A DNA stretch of 64,000 nt, taken from the NCBI GenBank assembly GCA_035574315.1, contig DATLYW010000048.1, positions 186,001-250,000 of the forward strand, in the 5' to 3' direction. The stretch comes from Candidatus Zixiibacteriota bacterium (GTDB taxonomy: Bacteria; Desulfobacterota; Binatia; UBA9968). Shown here piece after piece: positions 7,833-15,918 of this stretch. The translations under genes and the position numbers were made by a program. Under the pieces are notes generated by a model. That model worked only from the letters and a program-made list of their open reading frames with translations. It searched no databases and had not been told where the DNA came from. Numbering within the stretch: the first letter of the stretch is position 1; every line of letters begins with the position of its first letter.

Positions 7833-9909
7833 ATGCCGCCCGGTGATATTGATCCCGTCACCTTCGAGGTGTTGTCGCACCGGCTGCACCACATCACGCG
7901 CGAGATGGGCATCGCGCTCGAGCGCACCGGGGGAACCGTTACGACCACGCAGCAGCATGACTACAACGCCTCTCTTTACCCGGCCGGACGGCGCTATTCT
8001 CGCCGCCGGCGAGACCTATGGGCACCATGTTGTCTGCGCCGGGTTCGCTGTGCGGCGGATCATCGAGCGTTTCGGAGCAGACGAAATCTTTCCCGACGAC
8101 GTTTTTTTGCTGAACGACCCGTATCTTGCCGCCATCCACAACCCCGATGTCTACGTCATCGCGCCGATCCACTACGAGGATGCACTCGTGGGTTGGAGCG
8201 CCACCTTTGTGCACGTGAGCGACGTGGGTGCAATGACGCCCGGCGGGGACTCGCCCGACGCAACGGAGATCTTTCAGGAAGGATTCCGCATACCTGGCAT
8301 CAAGCTCGTGGAACGAGGCAAACTTCGCCGCGACGTCTTCGAGATGATCACGCGCATGACGCGGCAGCCCGATGCGGTGGCCCTCGACCTCAAGTGCGAG
8401 ATCGCGGCGAACAACGTCGCGAAGGCCCGGATTCTGGCGATGTGCCGCCAGTACGGGCCGCAGCTGATGCAGCGCGTCTCGGCCGAACTGATCAACCACA
8501 CCGAGCGGGTGTTGCGCAGGCGACTCAGCGAGGTCCCCGACGGCGAATGGCGCGAGAAGCTGACCATCGAGGCGGACGGTCCTTGTCGACTTCGGCTGGT
8601 CCTGCGCAAGCAGGGAGACCGCCTCACCTTCGATTTCACCGGCACGGACCCGCAGGCAAGAAAGGGCGTAAATCTGCCCTTCCACGGTACCTTCGGCTTT
8701 TGTTTCGGCGCCGTGCTCTATTCGATCGCCTACGATCTCCCAAAGAATCAGGGAATCCTGGCGCCGCTCGACATCGTCGCTCCTGAGGGGACGCTGGTGA
8801 ACGTCGCCTACCCCGGCCCGATATCCATGAGCACGACCTCCTCCGGCTTCGGTGTGGGCTTTCTCGCAAGCTCCGTGCTCATGCAAATGCTCGCAACGAG
8901 CGATCGCTGGTGTCGCGAAATCGTGGCGCCCAGTGCCAGCCACCGCAACTGCCGCCACTCCGGGGTGAACCAGTACGGCCGCTACATGGCGTTCATCAAC
9001 ATGGCGCACGGCGCCATGGACGGCAACGGCGCACGCATAGACCGTGACGGCGTCGACTCGGGCGGCAGTTATATGAGCTGTCCCAACGTTGAATGGATGG
9101 AGCTTCAGTACCCCCTGCTTTACCTGTTTCGCCGGCACGCGGTGGACAGCGCGGGAGCCGGGCGGTTCCGGGGTGGCGTCGCCGTCGAATCAGCGCATAC
9201 TCTGCACGACGCGCCGGAGGCGAAGATCCGGGGAGTCGCGTACAGGGTGGCGGGCCTGGAAAACTCCGGGCATGGCATGTTCGGCGGCTATCCCGGAGCG
9301 CCGAGTGTCATGGTTCTGATGGAAAAGACCAGGATCAAAGAGTTGCTGGCCGCGAACCGGCCGCCCATCGATCTCCGCGAGCTCGGGGGTAAAGAAACGA
9401 TGCTTTCCTACTGCAATTTCGAGCTTCGCGACGGCGACGTGTTGTACATGCGGGTGGCCGCCGGTGGCGGTTACGGAGATCCCCTGGAGCGGGCCCCGCA
9501 GCGCGTACGCCACGATGTCTTGAACTCCATCGTTTCTCCCGCGGCGGCGCGGGAGATCTATGGGGTGGCTCTGTTCGGGAAAGACTTCGACGTCGATTCG
9601 GAAGCCACCCGAGAGCTACGATCCCGGCCGAGAAGGCCGGAAGCTGGACGAGGCGTCGCGAGCCGTCCGTTACGAGAAAATCTGGAAATCGCCGAAGGCG
9701 CAAACGGCCGCTGGATTCGCTGCACCCGTTGCCAGCAAGCGCTTTGCCGGGAGGCGGAGGACTGGCGGGCCGCGTGCAAGAGAAACGTCTCGTCCCCGAC
9801 CCGAGCCGGGCCGCTGATGAAAGTCCTGGAAGGGCGCTATGTCTTTGAAAGGCTGTACTGTCCGTCTTGCGGTGTCCTGCTCAACGCCGAAATGGTGGAG
9901 GGAACATGA
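7833..9909 (+). CDS. hyuB: Hydantoinase/oxoprolinase/acetone-carboxylase family, B subunit with C-terminal zinc ribbon; one frameshift
   Basis: The ATG at 7833 starts D-P-V-T-F-E-V-L-S-H-R-L-H-H-I-T-R-E-M-G, the standard HyuB opening, but this frame loses sense after D-Y-N-A-S-L-Y. The family sequence resumes one base later as R-P-D-G-A-I-L-A-A-G-E-T. Removing one C from the CCC run at 7979-7981 restores D-Y-N-A-S-L-Y-R-P-D-G and a 691-residue protein. Downstream are D-V-F-L-L-N-D-P-Y, H-V-S-D-V-G, F-D-F-T-G-T-D-P-Q and G-G-G-Y-G-D-P-L. After about residue 580 an extra domain carries C-T-R-C and C-P-S-C-G pairs, like the acetone carboxylase gamma subunit. The stop overlaps the next ATG (ATGA), implying coupled translation. 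Whether the frameshift is real or a sequence error is open. Confidence 0.8.
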
Positions 9910-10928
9910 AAGTTGATTCGTTGTGCTCTGTCGTCGTCGTTTTCCTTGCCTCTCTGTACGTCTCCCGCGCCGTCGCGAGCAATCATGAGTATTACCGGGG
10001 TAAAACCGTGCGCGTCATCGTCGGCCTTTCCGCCGGGGGTGGCTTCGACGTCTACGCCCGCGCCGTCGCTCGCCACATGGGCAGATATATTCCGGGAAAC
10101 CCCTCTTTCATCGTCGACAACATGCCCGGCGCGGGGAGCATGATCGCCGCCAATCACGTCTACAAGGCAGCCAAGCCGGACGGGTTGACCCTCGGGCATT
10201 TCGTCGGCAGTCTGTTCATGCAGCAACTGCTCGGCCGGCCCGGCGCCGAGTTCGAAGCCACCAAATACCAGTTCATCGGCGCTCCGATTCCCGAAAGGAC
10301 AGCTTGCGCGCTGACCAGGGCCAGCGGAATCGGCAACCTGGAACAGTGGCTGGCGGCGAAAGCCCCGGTTAAACTTGGTGCGACCGGTTCCGGACCGATC
10401 GTCGACGTCCCCAAAATACTGAAAGTGGCGCTCGGCCTCGCGGTGCAACTCGTCCTCGGCTTCAAAGGCACATCCGACATTCGCCTCGCGGCGGAGAGCG
10501 GTGAGCTCGCCGGCGCCTGCTGGAGCTGGGACGCGATCAAGTCCACATGGGCCAAAGGACTCGAATCGGGCGATGTGAATATCGTCTTGCAGGCTTTGCC
10601 GAAACCACACCGTGATCTGCCGAAAGTACCGCTGGCGATCGACCACGCCCGGAACGACGAGGCGCGCAGGCTCATTGAGGTAGGCATTCACGACGCCGCC
10701 GATGTCGCCAGACCTTTCGTGATGCCGCCGGGGACCCCAAAAGACCGGGTCCAAACGATGCGCGCCGCTTTCATGGCGACGCTTAGAGACCCCGGGTTTC
10801 TCGCGGAAGCTGAGAAATCGAAGCTCGACGTCGACCCGGTCCCGGGCGAGACGCTCGAGAAAATCGTTTCCGCGCTGTACAAGACTTCTTCCGTGATGCT
10901 GGCAAAGCTGAAGGAAGTCTTGAACTGA
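9906..10928 (+). CDS. Tripartite tricarboxylate transporter (Bug/TctC-type) substrate-binding protein
   Basis: The ATG at 9906 overlaps the hyuB-like stop (ATGA), and a GGAGGGAAC ribosome-binding site precedes it; the product is 340 residues. Residues 1-24 form a signal peptide (K-V-D, V-V-V-V-F-L-A-S-L, A-V-A-S). The Bug family landmarks follow: Y-Y-R-G-K-T-V-R-V-I-V-G, S-A-G-G-G-F-D-V-Y-A-R, P-G-N-P-S-F-I-V-D-N-M-P-G-A-G, A-K-P-D-G-L-T, and near the C-terminus P-P-G-T-P-K-D-R-V. These lobes bind carboxylated substrates in the periplasm. No TctA/TctB membrane genes are nearby, which is common for Bug genes. The overlap with hyuB suggests it captures the substrate of the hydantoinase-like enzyme. 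Confidence 0.88.
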   Translation: MKVDSLCSVVVVFLASLYVSRAVASNHEYYRGKTVRVIVGLSAGGGFDVYARAVARHMGRYIPGNPSFIVDNMPGAGSMIAANHVYKAAKPDGLTLGHFVGSLFMQQLLGRPGAEFEATKYQFIGAPIPERTACALTRASGIGNLEQWLAAKAPVKLGATGSGPIVDVPKILKVALGLAVQLVLGFKGTSDIRLAAESGELAGACWSWDAIKSTWAKGLESGDVNIVLQALPKPHRDLPKVPLAIDHARNDEARRLIEVGIHDAADVARPFVMPPGTPKDRVQTMRAAFMATLRDPGFLAEAEKSKLDVDPVPGETLEKIVSALYKTSSVMLAKLKEVLN

Positions 10929-10942
10929 ACCAGGATCATACC

Positions 10943-11064
10943 ATGAAGCTGATCGGACTCATCTCCCCCAACCTCAGTGAAGAGACCTTCGAGGGCGTTT
11001 ACAGGATTCTCCCGCCGGGGATACGCTCGAAGGGCGCTTAAGGTCGGGCGATTCGCCGACGACG
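10943..11064 (+). pseudogene. N-terminal remnant of a maleate isomerase/arylmalonate decarboxylase-type (Asp/Glu racemase superfamily) gene
   Basis: The ATG at 10943 encodes K-L-I-G-L-I-S-P-N-L-S-E-E-T-F, then R-I-L-P-P-G-I-R-S-K-G-A and stops at 11041 after 32 residues. The family's next block, A-L-K-V-G-R-F-A-D-D-E-F-R-R, is present one base out of frame; deleting one G of the GGG run at 11032-11034 joins S-K-A-L-K-V-G-R-F. After about 11064 no frame resembles the family, so roughly 200 codons are missing. The gene follows the Bug gene by 14 bases and would have been the last member of the hyu operon. Racemase-superfamily genes are frequent partners of hydantoinases. What remains cannot be a working enzyme. 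Confidence 0.65.
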
Positions 11065-11207
11065 AGTTCCGCCGCCCCGGGCTTCGACTGCTTCGCGGGC
11101 TGAAACCCGACGGAGGGCAATTCCGGCTCGCACCCGAGCGCCAAGCGGGTTGGGCCACGACGCACGGCCGCATTGATCGCGGTCGCGAGCCCCGCACGAT
11201 TCGACCG

Positions 11208-12485
11208 CTATTTCTCCCAATTGCAGATTTCCGCGGCCGCAAGCGCGTAAACCTGCGCGCCGACGTAGATCTCCTCGATGTCGATTTGCTCCGAGCGAAT
11301 GGCGTATTTTTTTCCGCCCAGGCCGAACTTGATCGCCGGGATCCCCATTTCATTGTAGACGTTGGTGTCGGTCCAGATGCTGGCGCGAAACGGGTTGGGC
11401 CTGGGCGGTTCCTTGCCGCAGGCCGTGACGAACGCCCGCCTGACGGCCTCGATGATCGGCTCGACCCCTTTCGCCTCGTAACCCATGAGGGAAGCGTACA
11501 TCTCGAGCTCCCAGTCGACCGCGGCGCCGGCAAGCGCTTTCTTCAGCTCCCGCTGAACTTCCAGCGGCCGCAGCTCCGGAGGCGTGCGCACGTCCACGTA
11601 AAGCGAGCAGACGCCGGGAAAATAGTTCGGCCTGAAAGGCGCGCCGCCCTGGATGGCGCCGATGTTCACTTTCGGAAGCAACGGGCCCACCGCCGACTGG
11701 TAGACCCGCCGCTTCTCGAAATCGGCGGCCCAGCGATCCACGGCCTCGACGACCTTCATCATCTTGAGCACGGCGTTGTGTTCTTCCGGCGGCTCCTGTT
11801 CCCGCGTCATGCCCCACGCCGCATGCGGGTTGCCGAAAGTGCTGATGCGGAACTGGGCCACCCCGTTTTGCGCCCAGACGATCGAGTGACCCGACCGGTC
11901 CGCGCAGATCGCGTAATCGGACTGGATGCCGTGAGTGAGCAGGTGGCGGGTGCCGGTTCCCTCGCCGCGATACGCCCCGGACTGATAGGGACCGATCGGC
12001 GTCCGCGAGATCTCCCCCGCGACGGCGGCGAGAATCAGGTCGCCCTTCAGCTCGACGCCGCTTTGCTTGAGCGCCTTGCCCGCTACCATGAACGCCGCGA
12101 GGCCCGACTTCATGTTCGACGCGCCGAGGCCGAACACCTTGCCGTCGCGTATCGCCCCGCGGAGCTCGCTCTCGGGTTCGAGCTCCCTGCAGAACATGCG
12201 GTCCTCTTCCGTGCCCGTGTAGCTGGTGTCCATGTGGCCGTTGATCTGGAGCACCGTTCCGCCGCCTCGACCCTCCACGACGCCGACCGCATTGACCCGG
12301 TTGGGGTCGATCTCCTGGCGGATCGGTTTGATGCCGTGGCGCGAGTACCAGCCCAGGATGAACTCCCCGATCTCTCGCTCCGAGCCGGTGGGGCTGGGAA
12401 TGTCGCAGAGCTGTTTCGTCAGCTCCGCGCACTCCTCGCGCGTGATCCTCTCGAGGATCGCCTCTTTGACTTTGTCGCTTGTCAT
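11208..12485 (-). CDS. M20 family metallopeptidase/deacylase (ArgE/DapE/CPG2-like)
   Basis: This 425-residue protein has the M20 layout: a catalytic domain with P-S-P-T-G-S-E near residue 30 and I-N-G-H-M-D-T-S near 81-88 (H84 metal ligand, D86), then a dimerisation lid (G-N-P-H-A-A-W-G near 223), then a return to the catalytic domain with R-A-S-I-W-T-D-T-N-V. Two metal-site motifs deviate from the textbook: the bridging Asp motif is G-A-S-N-M-K (N124 where D is usual) and the usual D-E-E is G-E-I (E158). Such forms occur in side branches of the family. It is transcribed toward the broken maleate-isomerase gene and lies 54 bases downstream of the amidase gene, so an amide- or carbamate-hydrolysing operon is likely. 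Substrate unknown. Confidence 0.88.
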   Translation of the reverse strand: MTSDKVKEAILERITREECAELTKQLCDIPSPTGSEREIGEFILGWYSRHGIKPIRQEIDPNRVNAVGVVEGRGGGTVLQINGHMDTSYTGTEEDRMFCRELEPESELRGAIRDGKVFGLGASNMKSGLAAFMVAGKALKQSGVELKGDLILAAVAGEISRTPIGPYQSGAYRGEGTGTRHLLTHGIQSDYAICADRSGHSIVWAQNGVAQFRISTFGNPHAAWGMTREQEPPEEHNAVLKMMKVVEAVDRWAADFEKRRVYQSAVGPLLPKVNIGAIQGGAPFRPNYFPGVCSLYVDVRTPPELRPLEVQRELKKALAGAAVDWELEMYASLMGYEAKGVEPIIEAVRRAFVTACGKEPPRPNPFRASIWTDTNVYNEMGIPAIKFGLGGKKYAIRSEQIDIEEIYVGAQVYALAAAEICNWEK

Positions 12486-12539
12486 GCTTCCTCCGAATAC
12501 TCCGCGCTCTTCCGCGCGGTCCGTCGTGTCTGCCGAAAG

Positions 12540-13985
12540 TCAGAATGCGACCGCCGGCCGGTGCCGAAACCAGCCCGCAGCTCGCTCGTAGGCGTGAGCC
12601 GCCCTGAAAATAAGCTCTTCCTGGAAAGGGGCCGCCGCGATCTGCAGGCCGATGGGCGTCCCCGCCCTGGAGAAGCCGCACGGAACGCTGATCGCCGGGA
12701 ACCCGGTCACGTTGAAAGGGATCGCCGTCAGGCTGTCCGCCCCGCCGCGCTCGTCCTGCCGCCGGACCTTTCTCCCATCGATATCGATCCAGCCTTCCGC
12801 GCACTCCGCGATTGTCGGGGCCGCGAAGCCGACGGTCGGAAGCGCCAGAAGGTCGACGCGCTTCATCAGGGCGCGAAATTCATCGCAAATGATCCTTCTG
12901 ACCCGCTGCGCCATGAGATAGGCGGACGCGGGGATCAGCAGGGCCGCGAGGTAGGCGTTGCGCGTCTGCGGGCTGTAGTCGCGCGGGCGCTCGCGCAGGT
13001 TGCGATCGTGCGCCGACGCGTTCTCGACGCGGCTCGTGCAAACCTTGACCGCCGGAATCAGATCCATGTGCGGCGTCGTGACCTCCTCGCTTTGCGCGCC
13101 CAGATCCTTCAAGACGCCGAGAGCTGCGCCAAAAGCCTCGCGCACTTCCGTCGTGACGACTTCTTCGAAGTATCCCCGGAGGACGCCGATCCGCAAGCCC
13201 TTTACATCCTCGCCGACGCTGTCCCGATAGCGGCCGACCGGGCGATCCGCGCTCAGCGGGTCCCACGGATCGTGCCCTGCAACCGCTTCGAGCACGATCG
13301 CCGCATCTTCGACGGTTCGTGTCAGGATGCCGGTGTGATTGCAGGAATAGGCGCCGGTTCCGGGAACCGTGCCGTACTGGCTGATTCTTCCGTACGTCGG
13401 TTTCAGGCCGACGATGCCGCACATCGCCGCCGGATTGCGCACGGACTGAGCGCTGTCGGTGCCGACCGAAGCCAGGCAGAGACCGGCGGCCACCGCCGCC
13501 GCCGAGCCGCCGCTCGAGCCGCCGGCGATGCGGTCGAGGCTCCACGGGTTGCGCGTGGTCCCGTAGAACGGGTTGATGGTCGTGCCGCCGAGCGCCCACT
13601 CGTGCAAATTGGTCTTGCCGAGAACGACCGCGCCGGCCTCTTTGAGCTTTTGGACCACGGTTGCGTCCGAATCCGGCACCCAGTCGCTCAGAATCCTGGA
13701 ACCCGCCGTCGTCCGGACCCCCCTGGTCGCGAGATTGTCCTTGATCGAAAACGGGATACCGTGCAGCGGCCCGCGGTAGCGGCCTGAAGCGATCTCCGCC
13801 TCGGCTTTCTGCGCATCGGCCAGCGCGGCCTCCGCGGTCACGGTGACGTAGGCGTTGATCTCCGGGTTAAGCCGCTCGATGCGCTCGAGGAAAAGCCGTG
13901 TCAGCTCCAGCGGGGACAGCTCGCGATCTCGTACGAGCGGCGCAACCGCGGCGATGTCGCAGTTCTCGATTTCCCGGGCTTTCAC
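12540..13985 (-). CDS. Amidase-signature hydrolase (GatA/AtzE-like)
   Basis: The GTG at 13985 overlaps the stop of the upstream 58-residue gene (GTGA) and gives 481 residues. A longer frame to 14195 covers that small gene out of frame and is not real. The amidase signature is clear: P-F-S-I-K-D-N (catalytic Lys near residue 82), G-G-S-S-G-G-S-A-A-A (cis-Ser), then D-S-A-Q-S-V-R-N-P-A with the nucleophilic Ser, then G-I-V-G-L-K-P-T-Y-G-R. The oxyanion loop before the nucleophile normally reads T-G-G-S or T-A-G-S; here it is S-A-Q-S. The C-terminus (F-N-V-T-G-F-P-A-I-S-V-P) is complete. Together with the small partner and the M20 peptidase it looks like an amide-degradation operon. The substrate is not predictable. 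Confidence 0.9.
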   Translation of the reverse strand: MKAREIENCDIAAVAPLVRDRELSPLELTRLFLERIERLNPEINAYVTVTAEAALADAQKAEAEIASGRYRGPLHGIPFSIKDNLATRGVRTTAGSRILSDWVPDSDATVVQKLKEAGAVVLGKTNLHEWALGGTTINPFYGTTRNPWSLDRIAGGSSGGSAAAVAAGLCLASVGTDSAQSVRNPAAMCGIVGLKPTYGRISQYGTVPGTGAYSCNHTGILTRTVEDAAIVLEAVAGHDPWDPLSADRPVGRYRDSVGEDVKGLRIGVLRGYFEEVVTTEVREAFGAALGVLKDLGAQSEEVTTPHMDLIPAVKVCTSRVENASAHDRNLRERPRDYSPQTRNAYLAALLIPASAYLMAQRVRRIICDEFRALMKRVDLLALPTVGFAAPTIAECAEGWIDIDGRKVRRQDERGGADSLTAIPFNVTGFPAISVPCGFSRAGTPIGLQIAAAPFQEELIFRAAHAYERAAGWFRHRPAVAF

Positions 13986-14158
13986 GACGGCTTCCCCAGA
14001 TCCATCTTGAGCGCCGGAACCACGCCTTCGACTTCGACCTCGAACAGTTTCTTGAAAAGTCTTTCGGCCGCCTCGGCCTGGCTTGCGATTTGATCGATTT
14101 CTTCCTCGGAAAGATTCAGCCCGTACTCCCGGTCGAGCTTCCGTACCGCTTCTTTCAT
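13982..14158 (-). CDS. Small GatC/AtzG-like amidase partner protein
   Basis: A 58-residue ORF starts at the ATG at 14158 and ends with a TGA that overlaps the amidase GTG by 2 bases (GTGA). It reads M-K-E-A-V-R-K-L-D-R-E-Y-G-L, then L-S-E-E-E-I-D-Q-I-A-S-Q-A-E-A-A-E-R-L, then L-F-E-V-E-V-E-G-V-V-P-A-L, and ends D-L-G-K-P-S. The acidic helix followed by a short conserved tail ending in a P-A-L-like segment resembles GatC and the AtzG family, small proteins that wrap around AtzE-type or GatA-type amidases and stabilise them. The amphipathic spacing and the overlap make a real gene likely despite its size. Homology is inferred by eye and is distant. Confidence 0.7.
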   Translation of the reverse strand: MKEAVRKLDREYGLNLSEEEIDQIASQAEAAERLFKKLFEVEVEGVVPALKMDLGKPS

Positions 14159-14366
14159 AGCCGGAGCTTTTATCTCCCGTCACCCCCGGTGTCAACGGAA
14201 CCCTCGCCGGGGCGCGCCCTGAGACCTCTTGCGCCGGGATGGAGCGGCTTTCGGGCTCGTCGGCATGTGTCTCTTTCTGCTAGGATCGGCATCGGCGAGC
14301 GCGATGAGCCCTTGAAGCGAGCTGCGCAAACTGCCGCGCAAGGAACGCACTCGACATTCCGCGCCT

Positions 14367-15782
14367 ATGGTCGACCGTTACGACGCCATCGTGATCGGGT
14401 CCGGACCGAACGGTCTGGCCGCCGCGATTACGCTCGCCCAGCGCGGGAAGTCCGTGATCGTGTACGAGGCGGAAGACGAGATCGGCGGCGGCGTTCGATC
14501 GGCGGAGCTCACCCTTCCCGGCTTCGTCCACGACGTCTGTTCCGCGGTCTATCCGCTCGCCGCCGGCTCACCCTTTTTTCGCTCGCTCCCGCTCGCGCGC
14601 TACGGGCTCGAGTGGATCGAGCCGGAGGCGGCTCTCGCGCACCCGTTCGATGACGGAACCGCAGTCACCGTCGAACGCTCCGTCGCGCGGACGGCGGAGC
14701 AGTTGGGAGAAGACCGCGACGCCTATTCCCGTTTGATGACGCCGCTGGTTCGCGCGTGGCGGGGCCTCGACGTCGATCTGCTCGGCCCGCTTCGATTCCC
14801 CTCGCAGCCGTGGAGCATGGCGCGTTTTGGCATGCTGGCTCTACAGCCTGCGAGCCGCCTTGCCCGGCGCTGGTTCAGCGGGACCCGGGCACGCGCGTTG
14901 TTCGCCGGGCTCGGCGCGCACGCGATGTTGCCGCTCGAGCTGAGGCCCTCTGCGGCCTTCGGCCTGGTGTTGGGAATCACCGCACACGGCGTCGGCTGGC
15001 CGATCGCACGCGGCGGCGCCCGAAGGCTCAGCGCCGCCCTGGCTTCGTATCTCAGGAGTCTCGGCGGCGAAATCGTCGTGAGCCGGAGGGTGCGCAATCT
15101 GAACGAGCTTCCTTCCTCCCGAGTCGTCCTGTGCGACGTGACGCCGCGACAGTTGCTCGACCTGGCCGGGGAGCGACTTCCGGAGGGTTACCGCAAAAGC
15201 CTGCGGCGCTACCGGTACGGCATGGGTGCGTTCAAAGTCGACTGGGCGCTCGGCGGCCCCGTGCCGTGGAGAGCGCCCGAGTGCACGCGCGCCGCGACCG
15301 TCCACCTCGGCGGCAGCCTCGAAGAGATCGCGCTTTCAGAGCGCGCGGCCTGGAACGGACAGCACGCCGAGCGGCCTTACGTGCTCCTCGCGCAGCCTTC
15401 CCTTTTCGATCCTTTGCGCGCGCCGCCGGGCACACACACGCTCTGGGGCTACTGCCACGTGCCAAACGGCTCGACGGTCGACATGACCGAAAGCATCGAA
15501 CGGCAGATCGAGCGCTTCGCGCCCGGCTTCCGGGACCTGGTGATCGCGCGCCATACGATGTCTCCGGCTGCGCTCGAGAAGCACAACGGCAACCTCATCG
15601 GGGGCGACATCAACGGCGGCGCGCCCCTGCTCGGTCAGCTTTTTCTGCGGCCGACGAGAAGGATCTACCGGACCCCCGTGAAAGGTCTCTATATTTGCTC
15701 CGCGGCGACGCCCCCGGGCGGCGGCGTGCATGGAATGTGCGGCCACTTCGCCGCCCTCCAGGCGCTCCGGGATGCGTTTTGA
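14367..15782 (+). CDS. FAD-dependent oxidoreductase, phytoene-desaturase-like
   Basis: The 471-residue protein opens with Y-D-A-I-V-I-G-S-G-P-N-G-L-A-A-A and an E-A-E-D-E-I-G-G-G segment, the dinucleotide-binding motif of the phytoene dehydrogenase/carotenoid-desaturase-like family. It ends with Y-I-C-S-A-A-T-P-P-G-G-G-V-H-G-M-C-G, the C-terminal FAD motif of the same family. The middle (G-I-T-A-H-G-V-G-W-P, G-G-A-R-R-L) is also typical. No carotenoid synthesis genes are nearby, so the substrate is unknown; many members of this family act on other lipids. It is divergent from the amidase cluster with about 200 bases between them, and 136 bases separate its end from the convergent NHL gene. 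Confidence 0.87.
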   Translation: MVDRYDAIVIGSGPNGLAAAITLAQRGKSVIVYEAEDEIGGGVRSAELTLPGFVHDVCSAVYPLAAGSPFFRSLPLARYGLEWIEPEAALAHPFDDGTAVTVERSVARTAEQLGEDRDAYSRLMTPLVRAWRGLDVDLLGPLRFPSQPWSMARFGMLALQPASRLARRWFSGTRARALFAGLGAHAMLPLELRPSAAFGLVLGITAHGVGWPIARGGARRLSAALASYLRSLGGEIVVSRRVRNLNELPSSRVVLCDVTPRQLLDLAGERLPEGYRKSLRRYRYGMGAFKVDWALGGPVPWRAPECTRAATVHLGGSLEEIALSERAAWNGQHAERPYVLLAQPSLFDPLRAPPGTHTLWGYCHVPNGSTVDMTESIERQIERFAPGFRDLVIARHTMSPAALEKHNGNLIGGDINGGAPLLGQLFLRPTRRIYRTPVKGLYICSAATPPGGGVHGMCGHFAALQALRDAF

Positions 15783-15918
15783 CCGGGCTCTTCCGTTCGG
15801 CCGGGAGCGGAGGCCGCCGGGCCGACTGCGGCTAGGCCGCGGTCGATCCGGACAAGCGCCGGGTGCGCGAGCCCGGAGAGGCTCGCCGGCCCTCGGACTT
15901 CTCCGGCTCGCTCACGAC

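Noticed and set aside
10977..13787. 936-codon plus-strand open frame
   Set aside because: It lies opposite the M20 peptidase and amidase genes and consists of Arg/Asp/Ala-rich text of the shadow type; the real genes are on the other strand.
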